Assembly (NCBI GenBank): GCA_037974335.1
Contig: CM075761.1
Location: forward strand, 12,699,543-12,763,542
Origin: Prionace glauca
Taxonomy: Eukaryota; Chordata; Chondrichthyes; Carcharhiniformes; Carcharhinidae
Length of the DNA stretch: 64,000 bases
Direction: 5' to 3'
The notes below the pieces were generated by a model. The model searched no databases. It was not told where the DNA came from and worked only from the letters and a program-made list of their open reading frames with translations. The first letter of the stretch is position 1. Each line of letters starts with the position of its first letter. Positions 1 to 11,716 of this stretch are shown piece after piece. A program made the position numbers and the translations under genes.

Positions 1-256
1 AGCCTATTGCTCCAGAATCCGTCCATCCCTCCGTCTCCCCTGTGGAAACATTCCAGTGGACAGGGAGAGTAACCGAGGTTACGCCGCTCACCAAACACAT
101 CAATGGGATAGTTTCCATGGACAGAATCTCAGCCGGCGGTGGAGCCAAGAGGAATATTGTCGGGGGACCTGGTTAGGGAAGATGAAATTACTTTTCAGTC
201 TCAATTCCTACTTTTTAAATTATTTAATTCACTTATTTTTTATTATTTTTTTTTAC

Positions 257-581
257 CAGTGATGAGTAACGTTGATCCGTTTCCAAATATAAAGGGCACC
301 CCGTTAGATTTCCTTGCTGCACAGTAATAAACCCCCGAATCCTCCATCTGAGCATCCTGAATGATCAGTGTATGAACAGTCGAATCGTTGTTAACAGCTC
401 CTGAAAACCGCCCGTCTCTAGGGAAGTGTTTTTTGACCACATGGACGAACTGAACATGCCGATGTTGCTGCTGTTTATACCAGTAAACCGCTGCACTTGC
501 CAACCAGCCTGTGTGGCAATGCAGCTCAAAGCGACTTCCCGCCGAGACGGTTTGGATCGCTGGAGTTTGCGTGAACACCGC
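257..581 (-). CDS. Ig V-domain exon with germline-joined J-like strand (partial gene)
   Basis: The exon encodes 108 residues of an antigen-receptor-type V domain. Visible hallmarks are Cys22 (B strand, LHC), Trp34 (VYWYKQ), an RFSG turn at 58-61, the DSGVYYC run ending in Cys87, a roughly ten-residue CDR3-like loop, and FGNGSTLLIT at 99-108, which matches the J motif FGxGTxLxIT with T changed to S. V and J are continuous and I see no recombination signal between them, so this is a non-rearranging or germline-joined V. The acceptor TTCTCCCAG precedes Ala1 and the donor GTAAAA follows the J strand in phase 1. A second acceptor a few bases upstream (CTCTCTCAG) would instead give the phase-1 start usual for V exons. 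The framework looks like Ig light chain or TCR gamma; NITR-type receptors are another possibility. The C domain, membrane span and 3' end must lie left of position 1. Reading frame is intact. Confidence 0.8.
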
Positions 582-715
582 CTGGGAGAAAATAACTGAG
601 AGAGAACAGGGCACATCAGCAGACATTCCCCTTTTTTTGTGAGCATAACCCAAATCTGATTCAAACTGAAGTGGAGAAAGTAAAGGAATGGTTACCTGGC
701 ACACATAATAGTTAC

Positions 716-802
716 CTGGGAGGGGAGATCAAACAGACACTGTGTTTTAGCACAGTCACTTAAAGTTAAAATATGCAGTAAGCTCGTCAGAACTTGAGGC
801 AT
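716..802 (-). CDS. Candidate leader exon for the minus-strand V gene
   Basis: An ATG at 802 opens 29 codons with a moderately hydrophobic stretch (VLTSLLHILTL) and ends at a GTAACT donor in phase 0. This fits the V exon start at 581 with a 134-base intron, typical of leader introns. The hydrophobic core is short and the tail (CAKTQCLFDLPSQ) is longer than usual for a signal peptide, and a phase-1 leader would be more typical, so this is only one workable model. Confidence 0.3.
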
Positions 803-891
803 TTTAAAGATAAGGGCAGACCCAGGATAAAGGGACTGATAATAGGATCAGCCCTAGATGGGAAAATAAATACAAAAAATGAAGCAAAAAT

Positions 892-1572
892 TTAAGAGGA
901 CTCTTAACTCGGCCTCGCAGGTGGAGGAGGTGGTCATGAAGACGTATGGTGTACTGGCCTTCATTAATCGAGGGATTGAGTTTAGGAGTCGGGAGGTAAT
1001 GCTACAACTTTATAAGGCCCTTGTCAAGCCTCACTTGGAGTACTGTGCACAGTTCTGGTCGCCTCACTATAGGAAAGGTGTAGAAGCTATTGAGAGGGTG
1101 CAGAGGAGATTTACAAGGATGTTGCCTGGACTGGGAGGCATGCCTTATGAAGTTAGGTTGAGGGAGCTGGGACTCTTCTCCCTGGAGAGAGGAAGGTTGA
1201 GAGGCGACCTGAAAGAGGCTTATAAAATGTTGAGATGAATAGACAGGGCGGATTCTCAGAGGCCATTTCCCCGGGTTGAAATGGTCGCTACGAGAGGACA
1301 AAGATTTAAGGTACAGGGAGGGAAATTCAGAAGTGATGTTAGGGGTAAGTTTTTCACTCAGAGGGTGGTGAGTGAATGGCTGCCGTCAGTGGTGGTGGAA
1401 GCGAACTCGCTGGGGTCTTTTAAAAGACTTCTGGATGAGTATATGGGATTTAGTGGGATTGGGCGTTATAGATAGGTCTATGGATTGGTAGGTGTTGATG
1501 TGATCGGTGCAACTCATGGGCCGAAGGGCCTGTTTGTGCTGTAGTATGTTTGTATGTTCTATGTTCTATGTT
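892..1572 (+). mobile_element. CR1-a LINE, 3' part
   Basis: Truncated 5'. It holds the C-terminal part of the reverse transcriptase ORF (RGIEFRSREVMLQLY, RPHLEYCAQFWSP, RRFTRMLPGL) with an in-frame stop near 1237, then the 3' UTR (gatcggtgcaactc, gggccgaagggcctg) and TTCTATG repeats typical of CR1 tails. More diverged than the copies at 2751 and 52986. Confidence 0.9.
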
Positions 1573-1824
1573 AAAAATCAATCACTATAATGTATGGATC
1601 GAAAGCAGTCATTGATAGAGAAATGTATCCATTCTATGAACAATACTATATTAATTGCCCATGTGTGTACAAGTCTGATTGTAACGACATGTTAAACTTC
1701 CGATCTCCATGATCTGTCTGCTCAAATATAACGATGTGTTAAATGACTAATCCCCGGACTATCTGAACAGTATAAAAATCATCAACTGCTATTGCACATT
1801 TGAGAAGGTGGTTGCCAAGTGGAG
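1573..1824. other. Unique A/T-rich spacer
   Basis: No ORF, repeat or motif recognised. Confidence 0.5.
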
Positions 1825-2155
1825 CCATAGAACCATAGAACCCTACAGTGCAGAAACAGGCCCTTCGGCCCATCGAGTCTGCACCGAACACAATCCCACC
1901 CAAACCTATCCCCATATCCCTGCTAATCCCTCTAACCTACACATCCCAGGATACTAAGGGGCAATTTTAGCATAGCCAATGAACCTAACCCGCACATCTT
2001 TGGACTGTGGGAGGAAACCGGAGCACCCGGAGAAAACCCACGCAGACACGAGGAGAATGTGTAAACTCCACACAGGCAGTGACCTGAGCCGGGAATCGAA
2101 CCCAGGACCCTGGAGCTGTGAAGCAGCAGTGCTAACCACTGTGCTACTGTGGAGT
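1825..2155 (-). mobile_element. S1 SINE (tRNA-derived, V-SINE-like)
   Basis: Near full-length, inverted. On the minus strand it has a tRNA-like head with an A box (tagcacagtgg) and B box (ggttcgattcc), the strongly conserved middle (tgcgtgggttttctccgggt), and a tail ending in cactgtagggttctatgg. The tail shares gggccgaagggcctgttt with the CR1 3' UTRs, so CR1 is its likely mobilising partner. Confidence 0.92.
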
Positions 2156-2439
2156 ACTAGTGCTTTCTCCTGAAGCTTCGTCCCCCCCAAAAAATCCGTA
2201 TTCTGGATACCTCCAGTCTAAGCCCAGTGATAAATTTCTCACAATAATGCAAATGGAGATTTCCGCCTATCGCCTGGAGGTTCATGATCGCCAATCCAAA
2301 AATTGATCCTAACTTCCTATTGGGTACAGGATTGAGTTAATATTTCGGTTAATATGTGACAAGGGAGCTGGAGAGGCAGAAGAGGAGAGATATTATGGGG
2401 GTACCATAAGCATAGACATGGGTCAAGGGTGGAGGAGGA

Positions 2440-2520
2440 AAAATATATTGTTAAGATGGCGGCGCGGGCTCGTTGGGCCGAAGGGCCTGTTTCCCGTGCT
2501 GTGTTGTTCTTTGTTCTTTA
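2440..2520 (+). mobile_element. S2 SINE, 3' end only
   Basis: Only the terminal part remains: ggcggcgcgggctcgttgg, gggccgaagggcctgtttccc, then TTCTTTG repeats. It matches the ends of the full S2 copies at 12177 and 27599. Confidence 0.8.
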
Positions 2521-2750
2521 TATATAACGAGAGCAAGAGTATTGGAGAAAAGAGACCACTCACAAGAAAGAAAAAAAGTGAAATAAATCAAAAGAGAGAT
2601 AAAAGAGCACAGTAGAGAGAGAGAGAGAGCAACAGAGAGGAGGACCCAAGAGACTTAAAAGAAAAGAAAGAATGAAAATATAAGGAAAGGAGAGAGGTGG
2701 AAGGAAAGTTACTTTCATAGCGAAATACTTCTACAAGTGCAGTCCTCTTA
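2521..2750. other. Purine-rich spacer
   Basis: GA-rich DNA with a short (GA)n run near 2615-2640. No gene seen. Confidence 0.5.
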
Positions 2751-3592
2751 GATAGGATGCAGGAATGGGCGGAGAAGTGGCAGATGGACTTCAACGCGGA
2801 TAAATGTGTAGTAGTCCATTTCGGCAGAACCAACGGGATGAACGAGTACACTATTAAGGGCAGGGGTCTTAGTAGCGTTGAAGAGCAGAAGGATCTCGGG
2901 GTCCGGGTTCACAGGACTCTTAAATCGGCCTCGCAGGTGGAGGAGGTGGTCAAGAAGGCGTATGGTGTACTGGCCTTCATTAATCGAGGAATTGAGTTTA
3001 GGAGTCGGGAGGTAATGCTGCAACTTTACAGGACCCTTGTCAGGCCTCATTTGGAGTACTGTGCGCAGTTCTGGTCGCCTCACTATAGGAAAGATGTAGA
3101 AGCTATTGAAAGGGTGCAGAGGAGATTTACAAGGATGTTGCCTGGACTGGGAGGCATGCCTTATGAAGATAGGTTGAGGGAGCTGGGACTCTTTTCCCTG
3201 GAGAGGCGAAGGTTGAGAGGCGACCTGATAGAAGTTTATAAAATGTTGAGAGGAATAGATAGGGTGGACTCTCAGAGGCTATTTCCCCGGGTTGAAATGG
3301 TCGCTACGAGGGGACACAGATTTAAGGTGCGGGGAGGGAGGTACAGAGGTGATGTTAGGGGTAAGTTTTTCACTCAGAGGGTGGTGAGTGATTGGAATCG
3401 GCTGCCGTCGTCGGTGGTGGAGGCGAACTCGCTGGGGTCTTTTAAAAGACTTCTGGATGAGTATATGGGGTTTAATGGGATTGGGGGTTATAGATAGGTC
3501 TATAGATTGGTGGGGTTGATGCGATCGGCGCAACTCGAGGGCCGAAGGGCCTGTTTGTGCTGTAATGTTCTATGTTCTATGTTCTATGTTCT
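2751..3592 (+). mobile_element. CR1-a LINE, 3' part, young
   Basis: 5'-truncated copy with a continuous 246-codon frame for the RT C-terminal part, from MQEWAEKWQMDF to FNGIGGYR, followed by the 3' UTR and four TTCTATG units. It is almost identical to 53465-54290, so both inserted recently. The RT catalytic motifs lie upstream of the truncation and are absent. Confidence 0.95.
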
Positions 3593-3892
3593 TGTATTGC
3601 AAAAAAAAATGCAGCGAAGAATTTTTCACCAGCAAAATTCCACAAAAGTAATGTGAGAACATCAGAAATTGAAGTTCTTTTTGATGGGAGGATTGAACTC
3701 AGGATAAGAAAACAACTGCATGACCTGTGTATAATCGTGGTGAGGAGATATGAACGTTTGTTTATTGCATTTGACGTTTTCATTATTCATTTCTTAAACA
3801 TAACACTATTGCGACAGATTATAGCAATGTGATCTGCCACATACCTAACTTTCCCGGTGATCTGAGCCGGTTTGTCTCCCATGCTCTAAGTT
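3593..3892. other. Unique spacer
   Basis: About 300 bases with no recognised gene or repeat. Confidence 0.45.
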
Positions 3893-5372
3893 GTAGAGTC
3901 ATAGAGGTTTACAGCATGAAAACTGGCACTTCGGTCCAAATTGTCCATGCCACCCTTTCTTTCAGGCACCTAAACGAATCTCAGTTGCCCTCATTTGGCC
4001 AATATTCCTCCATACCCATCTCACCCATGTAACTGTCCAATTGTTTTTTAAAAGACAAAATTGTACCCACCTCTTACTACTGCCTCTGGGAGCTTGTTGC
4101 AGACACTCACCAACCTCTTTGTGAATAGATGACCCCTCTGGATACTTTTGTATCTCTCCCCTCTCAGCCTAAAACAAAACCCTCTCGTTTTAGACTCCCT
4201 TTCCTTTGGGAAAATATGTTGACTGTCAATTTGATCTGTGCCCTTCATTATTTTATAGACCTCTGTAAGATCACACCTCAGTCTTCTCCGCTCCAGAGAA
4301 AACAAAGTTTCAGCCTATCCACCCTCTCCTAAGAAACTCAAACCATCAAGTCCTGGTAACATCCTAGTACATTTTTTTCTGCACTCCTTCTGGTTTAATA
4401 GCATCCTTTCTATAATAGGGTGACCAGAACTGTACACAGTATTCCAATTGTGGCCTTCCCAATGTCTTGTCCAACTTCAACAAGACGTCCCAATTCCTGT
4501 ATTCTGACCGATGAAACCAAGCATGCCGAATGCCTTCTTCACCACTCTGTCCATCTGTGACTCCACTTTCAAGGAGCTATGAACATGTACCCCTAGATTT
4601 CCTTGATCTGTAACCCTCCCCAACACCATACCATTAACTGAATGAGTCCTCCCCTGGTTCAATCTACTAAAACGCGACACCTCGTATTTATCTAAATTAA
4701 ACTCCATCTGCCATTCATCAGCCCACTGGCCCAATTGATCAAGATCCTGTTGCAATCGGAGATAACTTTCTTCACTCTCCACTATGCCAGCAATCTTAGT
4801 GTCATCTGAAAACTTACTAACCATGCCTCCTATATTCTCATCCAAATCATTAATGTAATTGACAAACAACCATGAAAACAGCACTGATCCCGGAGGCATA
4901 CCGCTGGTCACAGGCCTTCAGTTTGAAAAACAACCTTCTACAACCACCTTTTGGCTTCTGGCAAGAAAACTATTTAACATCCATTTGTTAGTTTACCCTG
5001 GAAATTTGTGAAATTTAACTTTATACAATAACCTACCGTGCGGTACCTTGTCAAAAGCCTTTCTAAAGACCATGTAGACAATATCAACTGCACTGCCCTT
5101 ATCGACCTTTTCATTGTCCCTTCAACAAGCTCATCCAAATTTGTGAGACTTTATTTTCCACTCACAAAGCCATGCTGCCTGTCTCTAATTAGACCTTGTC
5201 TCTTTAAATGCTTGTGGACCCCGTCTGTCAAAATACCTTCCATCAACTTACGCACCACAGATGTGAGGCTCACTGGCCTGTAGTCCCCAAACTTTTCCCT
5301 GCAACCATTTTTAATCAAAGACACAGCATTTGCCACTCTCCACTCTTCAGGAACTTCACCCGTGACTATCGA
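3893..5372 (-). mobile_element. CR1-d LINE, long 3' part, old
   Basis: Inverted, about 1.5 kb. Minus-strand pieces match RT in order: YRPVSLTS, a GFVSGK stretch, SGMPPGSVL (from SGVPQGSVL), FSDDTKI (from FADDTKV), then RRLRCDLTEVYKIMKG. The tail carries a gcatg...ctgtaaacctctatgactc-like end. Several stops and frameshifts; inactive. Confidence 0.88.
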
Positions 5373-6160
5373 TGATTCAAATGCATTTGAAAGAAAAAAA
5401 CAATCTCACCTGGAAGGAGGTGGAAGAGGGCACCCAGAGTCAGGAAACCCATAATCGGGCCCTTAGCGTGAGCTTCAAACCTGACTCTTGTCTGGATGGA
5501 TCTAAATCCAGAGACGGAATGATGTGAAGTTTTGAAATACCCAAATGCAGAAACTCGATACTGCACTGAGAAGAACGGAGCTGAGTGGAAACTTCAGCAC
5601 ACTACAAACAGCCTCGGTGAGCTTCCTGTTTCCATGTGGACCGCCCACGCACATATCCGTATGCATACTGTAACAAGGTCGCAACTGATTCTCTGCATGC
5701 CTGAAATGTTTGCTGCTACCTCATCTGAAAGATAAGTTGCATAACACTCAGTTTAACAACCTTTATCACTTGTGTTCTCAGTGTAGGCAGATCACTGAAA
5801 GTCCAAAAGGCAATCATGTATACACACTTACTGATGCCAACAACAATCTGCCAGACAGCAAAATCAGTACTTCTTCATTCAATAATTATTTTCCTTCCAA
5901 CTTCTGTTCCCCATCATTCTCCTCCCGCTTTTTTGGATTTGCTCCTGTTCCACATTCTGTCCTCACTAGATCGGCAGTCCTATTTCCTCGAACATGATTG
6001 AATCATGTGTTTCTCTGAAGATTTGAGTGCAAAGCCCCAACACATCGCTTGGTTTCTGTTGAGTGGAAAGGCTGTACATCTTCCAAGTGGATCTGTTTTG
6101 AGATAGTCTGTTTTGGGAGAGACAGTCTTTCTGCTTTCCACATTCACATGCAGCTGAGTT
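5373..6160. other. Unique spacer
   Basis: Nearly 800 bases with no convincing gene. The small ORFs show no recognisable domain. Confidence 0.45.
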
Positions 6161-6545
6161 AAGAACATAAGAAATAGGAGCAGGAGTAGGCCATCCAGCC
6201 CCTCGAGCCTGCCCCGCCACTCAATAAGATCATGGCTGATCTGTCGTGGCTCAGTTCCACATTCCCACCCTCTCCCCATAACCCTTAATCCCCTCTCTTA
6301 TCAAAAACCCATCAACCCGCGTCTTAAAAATATTTAGCGAGGCAGCCTCCACCACTTCAACGGGCAGAGAATTCCAGAGATTCACCAGCCTTTGAGTGAA
6401 GAAGTTCCTCCTCAACTCCGTTCTAAACCGCACCCCGCACCCCCCACCCCCCCAATTTATCCTGAGGCTGTGCGCTCTAGCCCTAAAAACCCTCTTGTTC
6501 TCCCGAAAAATCTCAATACAATCTTTCCCTAACACGCCATGGTTG
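6161..6545 (-). mobile_element. CR1-c LINE, 3' end
   Basis: Inverted 3' end: tail ttatgttcttatg, UTR (cgaggggctggatggcctac) and the end of the RT frame (RRNFFTQRLVNLWNSLPVEV, TRVDGFLIREGIKGYGER). Contains a short C-rich expansion near 6440. Confidence 0.9.
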
Positions 6546-6759
6546 GAGTAATTCTGATAATTCTGAGTGCTTTGCTTGTTCACTGCATTGGAAATGGCTT
6601 TTCCTATTTTTGTTTATTATTTATCCTTGGGGCATAGGAGTTTCCGACTGGCCAGAATTAATTTTCCATCGATAATTGCCCTGGAGAAGGTGATTGTGAC
6701 TATTGAAAATCTTGCTGCGCTATTCCAGAGGGTCAGTGAGAATTAGACATTTTGTTGTG
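6546..6759. other. Unique spacer
   Basis: No feature recognised. Confidence 0.4.
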
Positions 6760-6965
6760 TACCTGATGTCACAGGTAGGTCAGATGAGGTAAGGACGGCA
6801 GCTTTTCTTCCCAAAGGGACATTAGTGAACCAAGTGAGTTTTCCTTGACAATAGACAATGATTTCATGATCATCAATCGATTCTTATTTCCAGATTTTGT
6901 TGTTTGCATTCAAATTCCGTCATCTGCTGTGGCGGCATTTAGAAATGGGTCCCCAGAATATGAGC
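6760..6965 (+). repeat. Unclassified dispersed repeat fragment
   Basis: Phrases such as ggtaaggacggcag, gggacattagtgaacca and ttcaaattccgtcatctgct recall a widespread elasmobranch dispersed repeat (from memory, not searched). The segment at 54291-54785 looks like an earlier part of the same unit, ending just where this one begins. Confidence 0.5.
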
Positions 6966-7094
6966 TGAGTTTCTGTATTAATAGGAAATCATATGATACC
7001 GCTGGAATAATCCAGGAAAAACCTTGCTGCATCTACCCTGTCTAGTCCTGTTAGAATTTTATAATACTCCATTTGAATTAACTGGATGGAATAG

Positions 7095-8356
7095 CGAGAG
7101 GCAAGATGGTTTTATGTAAGGAAGGTCGCGCCTCACTATCATGATCGAGTTTTTCTAGGAAGTGCCAAAGATGAGGGTAGGACAGTGGATGTTGTGTACG
7201 TGGACTTCAGTAAGGCCTTTGACAAGGTCTGTCATGGTAGACTGGTGCAAAAGGTGAAGCCACATGGAATCAGGTGTGAGTTGGTAAGGTGGATACAAAA
7301 CTGGCTCCGCCATAGATGTGGGTATGCCGGCATAGAAGGCAGCGGGTAGCAGTATAAGGGTGAATTTCTGAATAGAGGGTTGTGGGGTTCCTCAGGGATT
7401 TAGGGACCTAAATGATTTCGAGGAAAATGTAATTGGTTTGATTAGAATGTTTGTGGATGATACAAAGGTTGGTGGATTTACGGATAGCGATGAGGACCAT
7501 CTGAGGATGCAGCAGGATATAGATCAGTTCGAGACTTGGGTGGAGAGATGGTAGATGGAGTTTAATCCGGAGAAATATGAGGTAATGCATTTTGGAAGAT
7601 CTAATACAGATAGGAAATGTACAGTAAACGGCAGAAAACTTAGGAGTATTGATAGGCAGAGTGATCTGGGTGTCGAGGTACACAGGTCACTGAAAGTGGC
7701 AAAGCAGGCGGAGAAGGTAGTTAAGAAGGCATCAGGCTTGCTTGCCTTCATTCAGGGCATTGAGTTTGAAAATTGGCAAGTCATGTTGCAGCTTTATAAA
7801 AACATGTGTGGGCCACACAACAGAAGGATGTGGAGGCTTTGGAAAGGGTACAGAAAAGATTTACCAGGATGTTGCCTGGAATGGACAGCGTAAACTATGG
7901 GGAGAGTTTGGAGAAACTTGGTTTGTTCTCACTAGAACGACAGAAGTTGACCGGCGACCTGATAGAAGACTACAAGATATTGCAGGGCATGGACAGAGTG
8001 GATAATCAGAAGCTTTTTCCCGAGGTAGGAAACTCAATTACTGGGGATGGGGGTGGGGGGGGGGGCATAGGTTTCAGCTGCGAGGGGCAACATTAAATGA
8101 GATTTAGGAGGCAAGTTTTTACACAGAGGGTGGTGGATGCTTTGATCATTCTGCCGAATGAGGTAGTGGAAGCAGAGGGAATAGTAAATTTTCAGGGCCG
8201 TCTTGACAATACATGAATAGGATTGGAATCGAGGGTTCCAGCCCCCAGAAGGGTAGCGGGTTTTACTTCAGGTGGGCGGAATGGCCTGTGCAGATCATGG
8301 CCCAAGGGTCTGTTCCTGTGCTGTAATTTTACTTCTTTGTTCATTGTTCTATGAGA
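7095..8356 (+). mobile_element. CR1-d-like LINE, old and decayed
   Basis: RT remnants in order: GRQDGF, VDVVYVDFSKAFDKV, DRQSDLGVEVHRSLKVAKQ, RFTRMLPGMD, LFSLERQKLTGDLIEDYKIL. Interrupted by stops and frameshifts, with a G-run at about 8048-8065. The 3' end is gggtctgttcctgtgctgta with a short TTCTATG tail. Confidence 0.85.
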
Positions 8357-8720
8357 TTCCTCCTCATTTGTCGGAACTCCAGCGAAAACAATCCTAACTC
8401 AGCCTTGCTCTCCTCACAGCTCAGTCCCGCCATCCCTGGATTCTGTGAAGAGGGAGTATAGAGTGAGAGGTACGAGTTTAGGGTTAAGGACTTTGAGTAT
8501 ATTCTTCGAGGAGAAGTTTAGAGTTACGGGGCAACTTTATTTGGAAAGACTCACAGTAAGAAGGGAGCGTTTATAGTTCTGCAGCCTTCAGAGTTTGAGT
8601 GACCAGTTTGAAGTGAGACGGTGAGTTTACAGTGTGAAAGAACGTTTCCATTTAGTGGTGGAGTTCAGATTTGGGTTAATTTAGAGCCAGAGATTGTGTT
8701 CAGAAACTGAGGGAAGTTTA
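8357..8720. other. Spacer of short direct GTTT/AGAGTT-rich phrases
   Basis: From 8455 to 8720 the sequence repeatedly uses variants of gagtttagrgt at roughly 30-base intervals, suggesting a decayed tandem repeat. No gene. Confidence 0.35.
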
Positions 8721-9838
8721 TAAGAACATAAGAAATAGGAGCAGGAGTAGGCCATCTAGCCCCTCGAGCCTGCCCCGCCATTCAATAAGATCATGGTTGA
8801 TCTGTCGTGGCTCAGTTCCACATTCCGGCCCTCTCCCCATTACCCTTAATCCCCTCTCTTATCAAAAACCCATCAACCCGCGTCTTAAAAATATTTAGCG
8901 AGGCAGCCTCCACCACATCAACGGGCAGAGAATTCCAGAGATTAACCACCCTTTGCGTGAAGAAGTTCCTCCTCAACTCCGTTCTAAACCGCCCTCCCCC
9001 CTTTATCTTGAGGCTGTGCCCTCTAGTCCTACTGTCCTTTCTGAGCGGGAAGCGCCTCTCCACCTCTATCCTATCCATCCCATTCATCATCTTATACGTC
9101 TCAATGAGATCTCCCTTCATTCTTCTAAACTCTAACGAGTACAACCCTAGTTTATTCAGCCTCTCCTCATTGAGTTCAACCCCCTCAACTCCGGTATCAG
9201 CCTAGTAAACCTCCTCTGCACTCCCTCGAAGGCCAAAATATCCTTGCGTAAATGCGGCGACCAAAACTGCACATAGTACTCCAGCTGCAGCCTCACCAAT
9301 GCCCTATACAGCTGCAGCAAGACCTCCCTACTTTTATATTCAATCCCCTTCGCTATGAAGGCCAGCATCCCATTCGCCTTCCTGACCACCTGCTGCACCT
9401 GCAGGCTGGGTTTTTGTGACTAATGCACAAGGACCCCGAGGTCCCTCTGCGCCGTCGCCTGATGCAATTTTTCACCATGTAAGTAATAGTGCTTTCTACC
9501 ATTATTCCTACCAAAGTGGACAACTTCACATTTGCCAACATTAAATTCCATTTGCCAGTTCCTGGCCCATTCGCCCAGCCTATCTAGATCCTTCTGCAGA
9601 CTGTCCACACCCTCCGCACAATTTGCCGTTCCACCAATCTTGGTGTCATCTGCAAATTTCGACACCACACACTCGGTTCCCTCCTCCAGATCATCTATAT
9701 AAATGGTGAGTAGCTGAGGCCCCAGCACCGACCCCTGGGGCACTCCACTTGTCACCAACCGCCAATCTGAATAGCACCCATTGACCCCCACTCTCTGCCT
9801 CCTTTTTGACAGCCAATCCCCTATCCATGCTAATGTTT
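8721..9838 (-). mobile_element. CR1-c LINE, long 3' part
   Basis: Inverted copy of about 1.1 kb, from the ttcttatgttc tail through the RT C-terminus (NSLPVDVVEAASLNIFKTRV, GLYSLEFRRMKGDLIETYKM) up to [12 protein letters not shown] and KFADDTKIGG. Frame broken in at least two places; truncated 5' in the RT domain. Confidence 0.93.
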
Positions 9839-9959
9839 GGGAAGAATTTAAAGCTAAAATATGAGCATTGTGTTGGGGGTGGTTTAGCATCAGAGAAGAT
9901 TTCAGACTAAGGTGGTGTGTTATTTCATTAGCAGTGGAGTTATCGACACAGACTTTTAC

Positions 9960-10125
9960 AGTCGCTGAATCGAAGAGGTTTACAGAATGGAAACAGGCTC
10001 TTCGGCCCACTTGTCCATGCCGCCCTTTTTAAACACTGAACCAATCCCATATGCCCAGGTTTGGTCAATCTCCTTCGATAGCTCCAACACATGTAACTGT
10101 TCTAAACGTTTTAAAAAAGGCAATT
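9960..10125 (-). mobile_element. CR1-d LINE, 3' tip
   Basis: Inverted fragment: gaggtttacagaatggaaacaggct, ttcggcccacttgtccatgc and about 100 bases of UTR. Confidence 0.75.
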
Positions 10126-10284
10126 GTTTTTTGCAGCCGCCTTAATATGGGTGAAAATTACATTCAGTTCTTTGCGAGGAGTGGTTCTGGTTTTTCAACA
10201 TAAGGAAGGGGCTAATAGTACTAAAAAACGTGTGGCGGTAGGGGCTGGGACGGATTATGGTCCGGCCAAATGGCCTCATTCTGC

Positions 10285-10775
10285 AAAGAAAGAACAAAGA
10301 ACAACACAGCACAGGAAACAGGCTCTTCTGCCCAACAAGCCCGCGCCGCCATTTTAACATTGTGAGTTCCCTCTTCTACCTATGATTTTTTTCTACGCCT
10401 ATTGGACTCCACAATAAAGGAACCATAACCAGATTGAGGGACGCCTAATTTAGGTACAATTTGTTGACACCGATCAGCCTAAGAGCACGTTTTTGGGGTG
10501 TGGGAGGAAACCGGAGCACCCGGAGAAAACCCACGCAAGCACGGGGAGAATGTGCAAACTCCCCACAGACACCGGCCCAAATCCATGCGTCTGCACAGCA
10601 ATCAGCGATAGTCACTGAGCTGTCATGTTGCCCATCAGCTGGTCCAGTTTAGGCACACACTAACGACATGAAGCACTCGGCAACTCTCGAAGCAACATCC
10701 AAGAGCAGCCCTCGCGCGACCGACCGCGTGTATGTCCCTTGAACAACAAGGCGGACGGAATCACCTGTGGATTAA
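10285..10775 (-). mobile_element. S2 SINE, near full length
   Basis: Inverted: tail aaagaacaaagaacaacaca, ggcccaacaagcccgcgccg, conserved middle (gaggaaaccggagcacccgg, gaaaacccacgcaagcacg), then the S2 head ending in cctgtggattaaaa. Shares the central block with S1 but has a different head and tail. Confidence 0.85.
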
Positions 10776-10914
10776 AAAAAATACATCAATAAACATGTAC
10801 AACTTAAACAGACAATCACGGAATCTCCAGAGGCTCAAACGTAAGACAAGTGAGCGATAAAAAATGTTGGACTGTCCACAGGAATCAATTGGTTCGCAGG
10901 AACGTACTATGGTT

Positions 10915-11135
10915 CTTGACCCTTATTTAGAACATTCTCCTGTTTCCCTCCATCTCTCGTCCGCTCATGTGCCTATCTAAGTAAGCCTGAAACAACTCTA
11001 GCGTGCCTGCCTCCACCACCCTACTCGGCAGTGCATTCCAGGCTCTCACAACCCTCCGTGTGAAAAACCTCCCTCTAGCATCCGAATTATACCTCGCCCC
11101 TCTCACCCTAAGCCCGTAGCCCCTCGTAATTTTCG
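10915..11135 (-). mobile_element. CR1-e LINE, 3' end
   Basis: Inverted 3' coding end: gtgcctgcctccaccacc, gcagtgcattccaggctctc and the accctccgtgtgaaaaacct segment that encodes the FFTQRVV-like end of RT. Confidence 0.75.
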
Positions 11136-11301
11136 TATGTACTGCAGAGATTCGATGATAAGAACAGTGGTGGGAATATGAGGGCTGAGCTGGCTATAGT
11201 GTGTGGGCAAGGGATAGCTCAACAATGATGTAATGGCAAACATTCTTTTTCTGTAGAACATGGGCGTCTCACGTTGATGTGCACATGTTGCCCTAGTTGT
11301 C

Positions 11302-11716
11302 ATAAAGTCATAGACGTATAGACTTATAGAGGTTTACAGCATGGAAACAGGCCCTTCGGCCCAACTTGTCCATGGTGTTCTTATTTTTTAAACCCCTAAA
11401 CTAATCCTAATTGCCCACATTTTGCCCATATCCCTCTATACCCATCGCACCTATGTGTTTTAAAAGATGAAATTGTACCCACCGCTACTCCTACCTCTGG
11501 CAGCTTGTTCCAACCACTCACCATCCTCTGTGTGAAAAGAAAATGACCCTCTTGATACTTTTGTATCTCTCCCCTCTCACCTTAAACATATGCCCTCAAA
11601 TTTTAGACTCGCCTACCTTTTGGAAACAATATTGACTTATAGATATTGTCTATGTCCCTCATTATTTTATAGACCTCTATAAGGACTCCCCTCAGCCTCG
11701 CACACTCCAGAGAAAA
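11302..11716 (-). mobile_element. CR1-d LINE, 3' part
   Basis: Inverted: catagaggtttacagcatgg tail, then UTR and the end of RT (ctctgtgtgaaaagaaaatg; tgtatctctcccctctcacc). It ends exactly where an S2 SINE begins. Confidence 0.8.
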
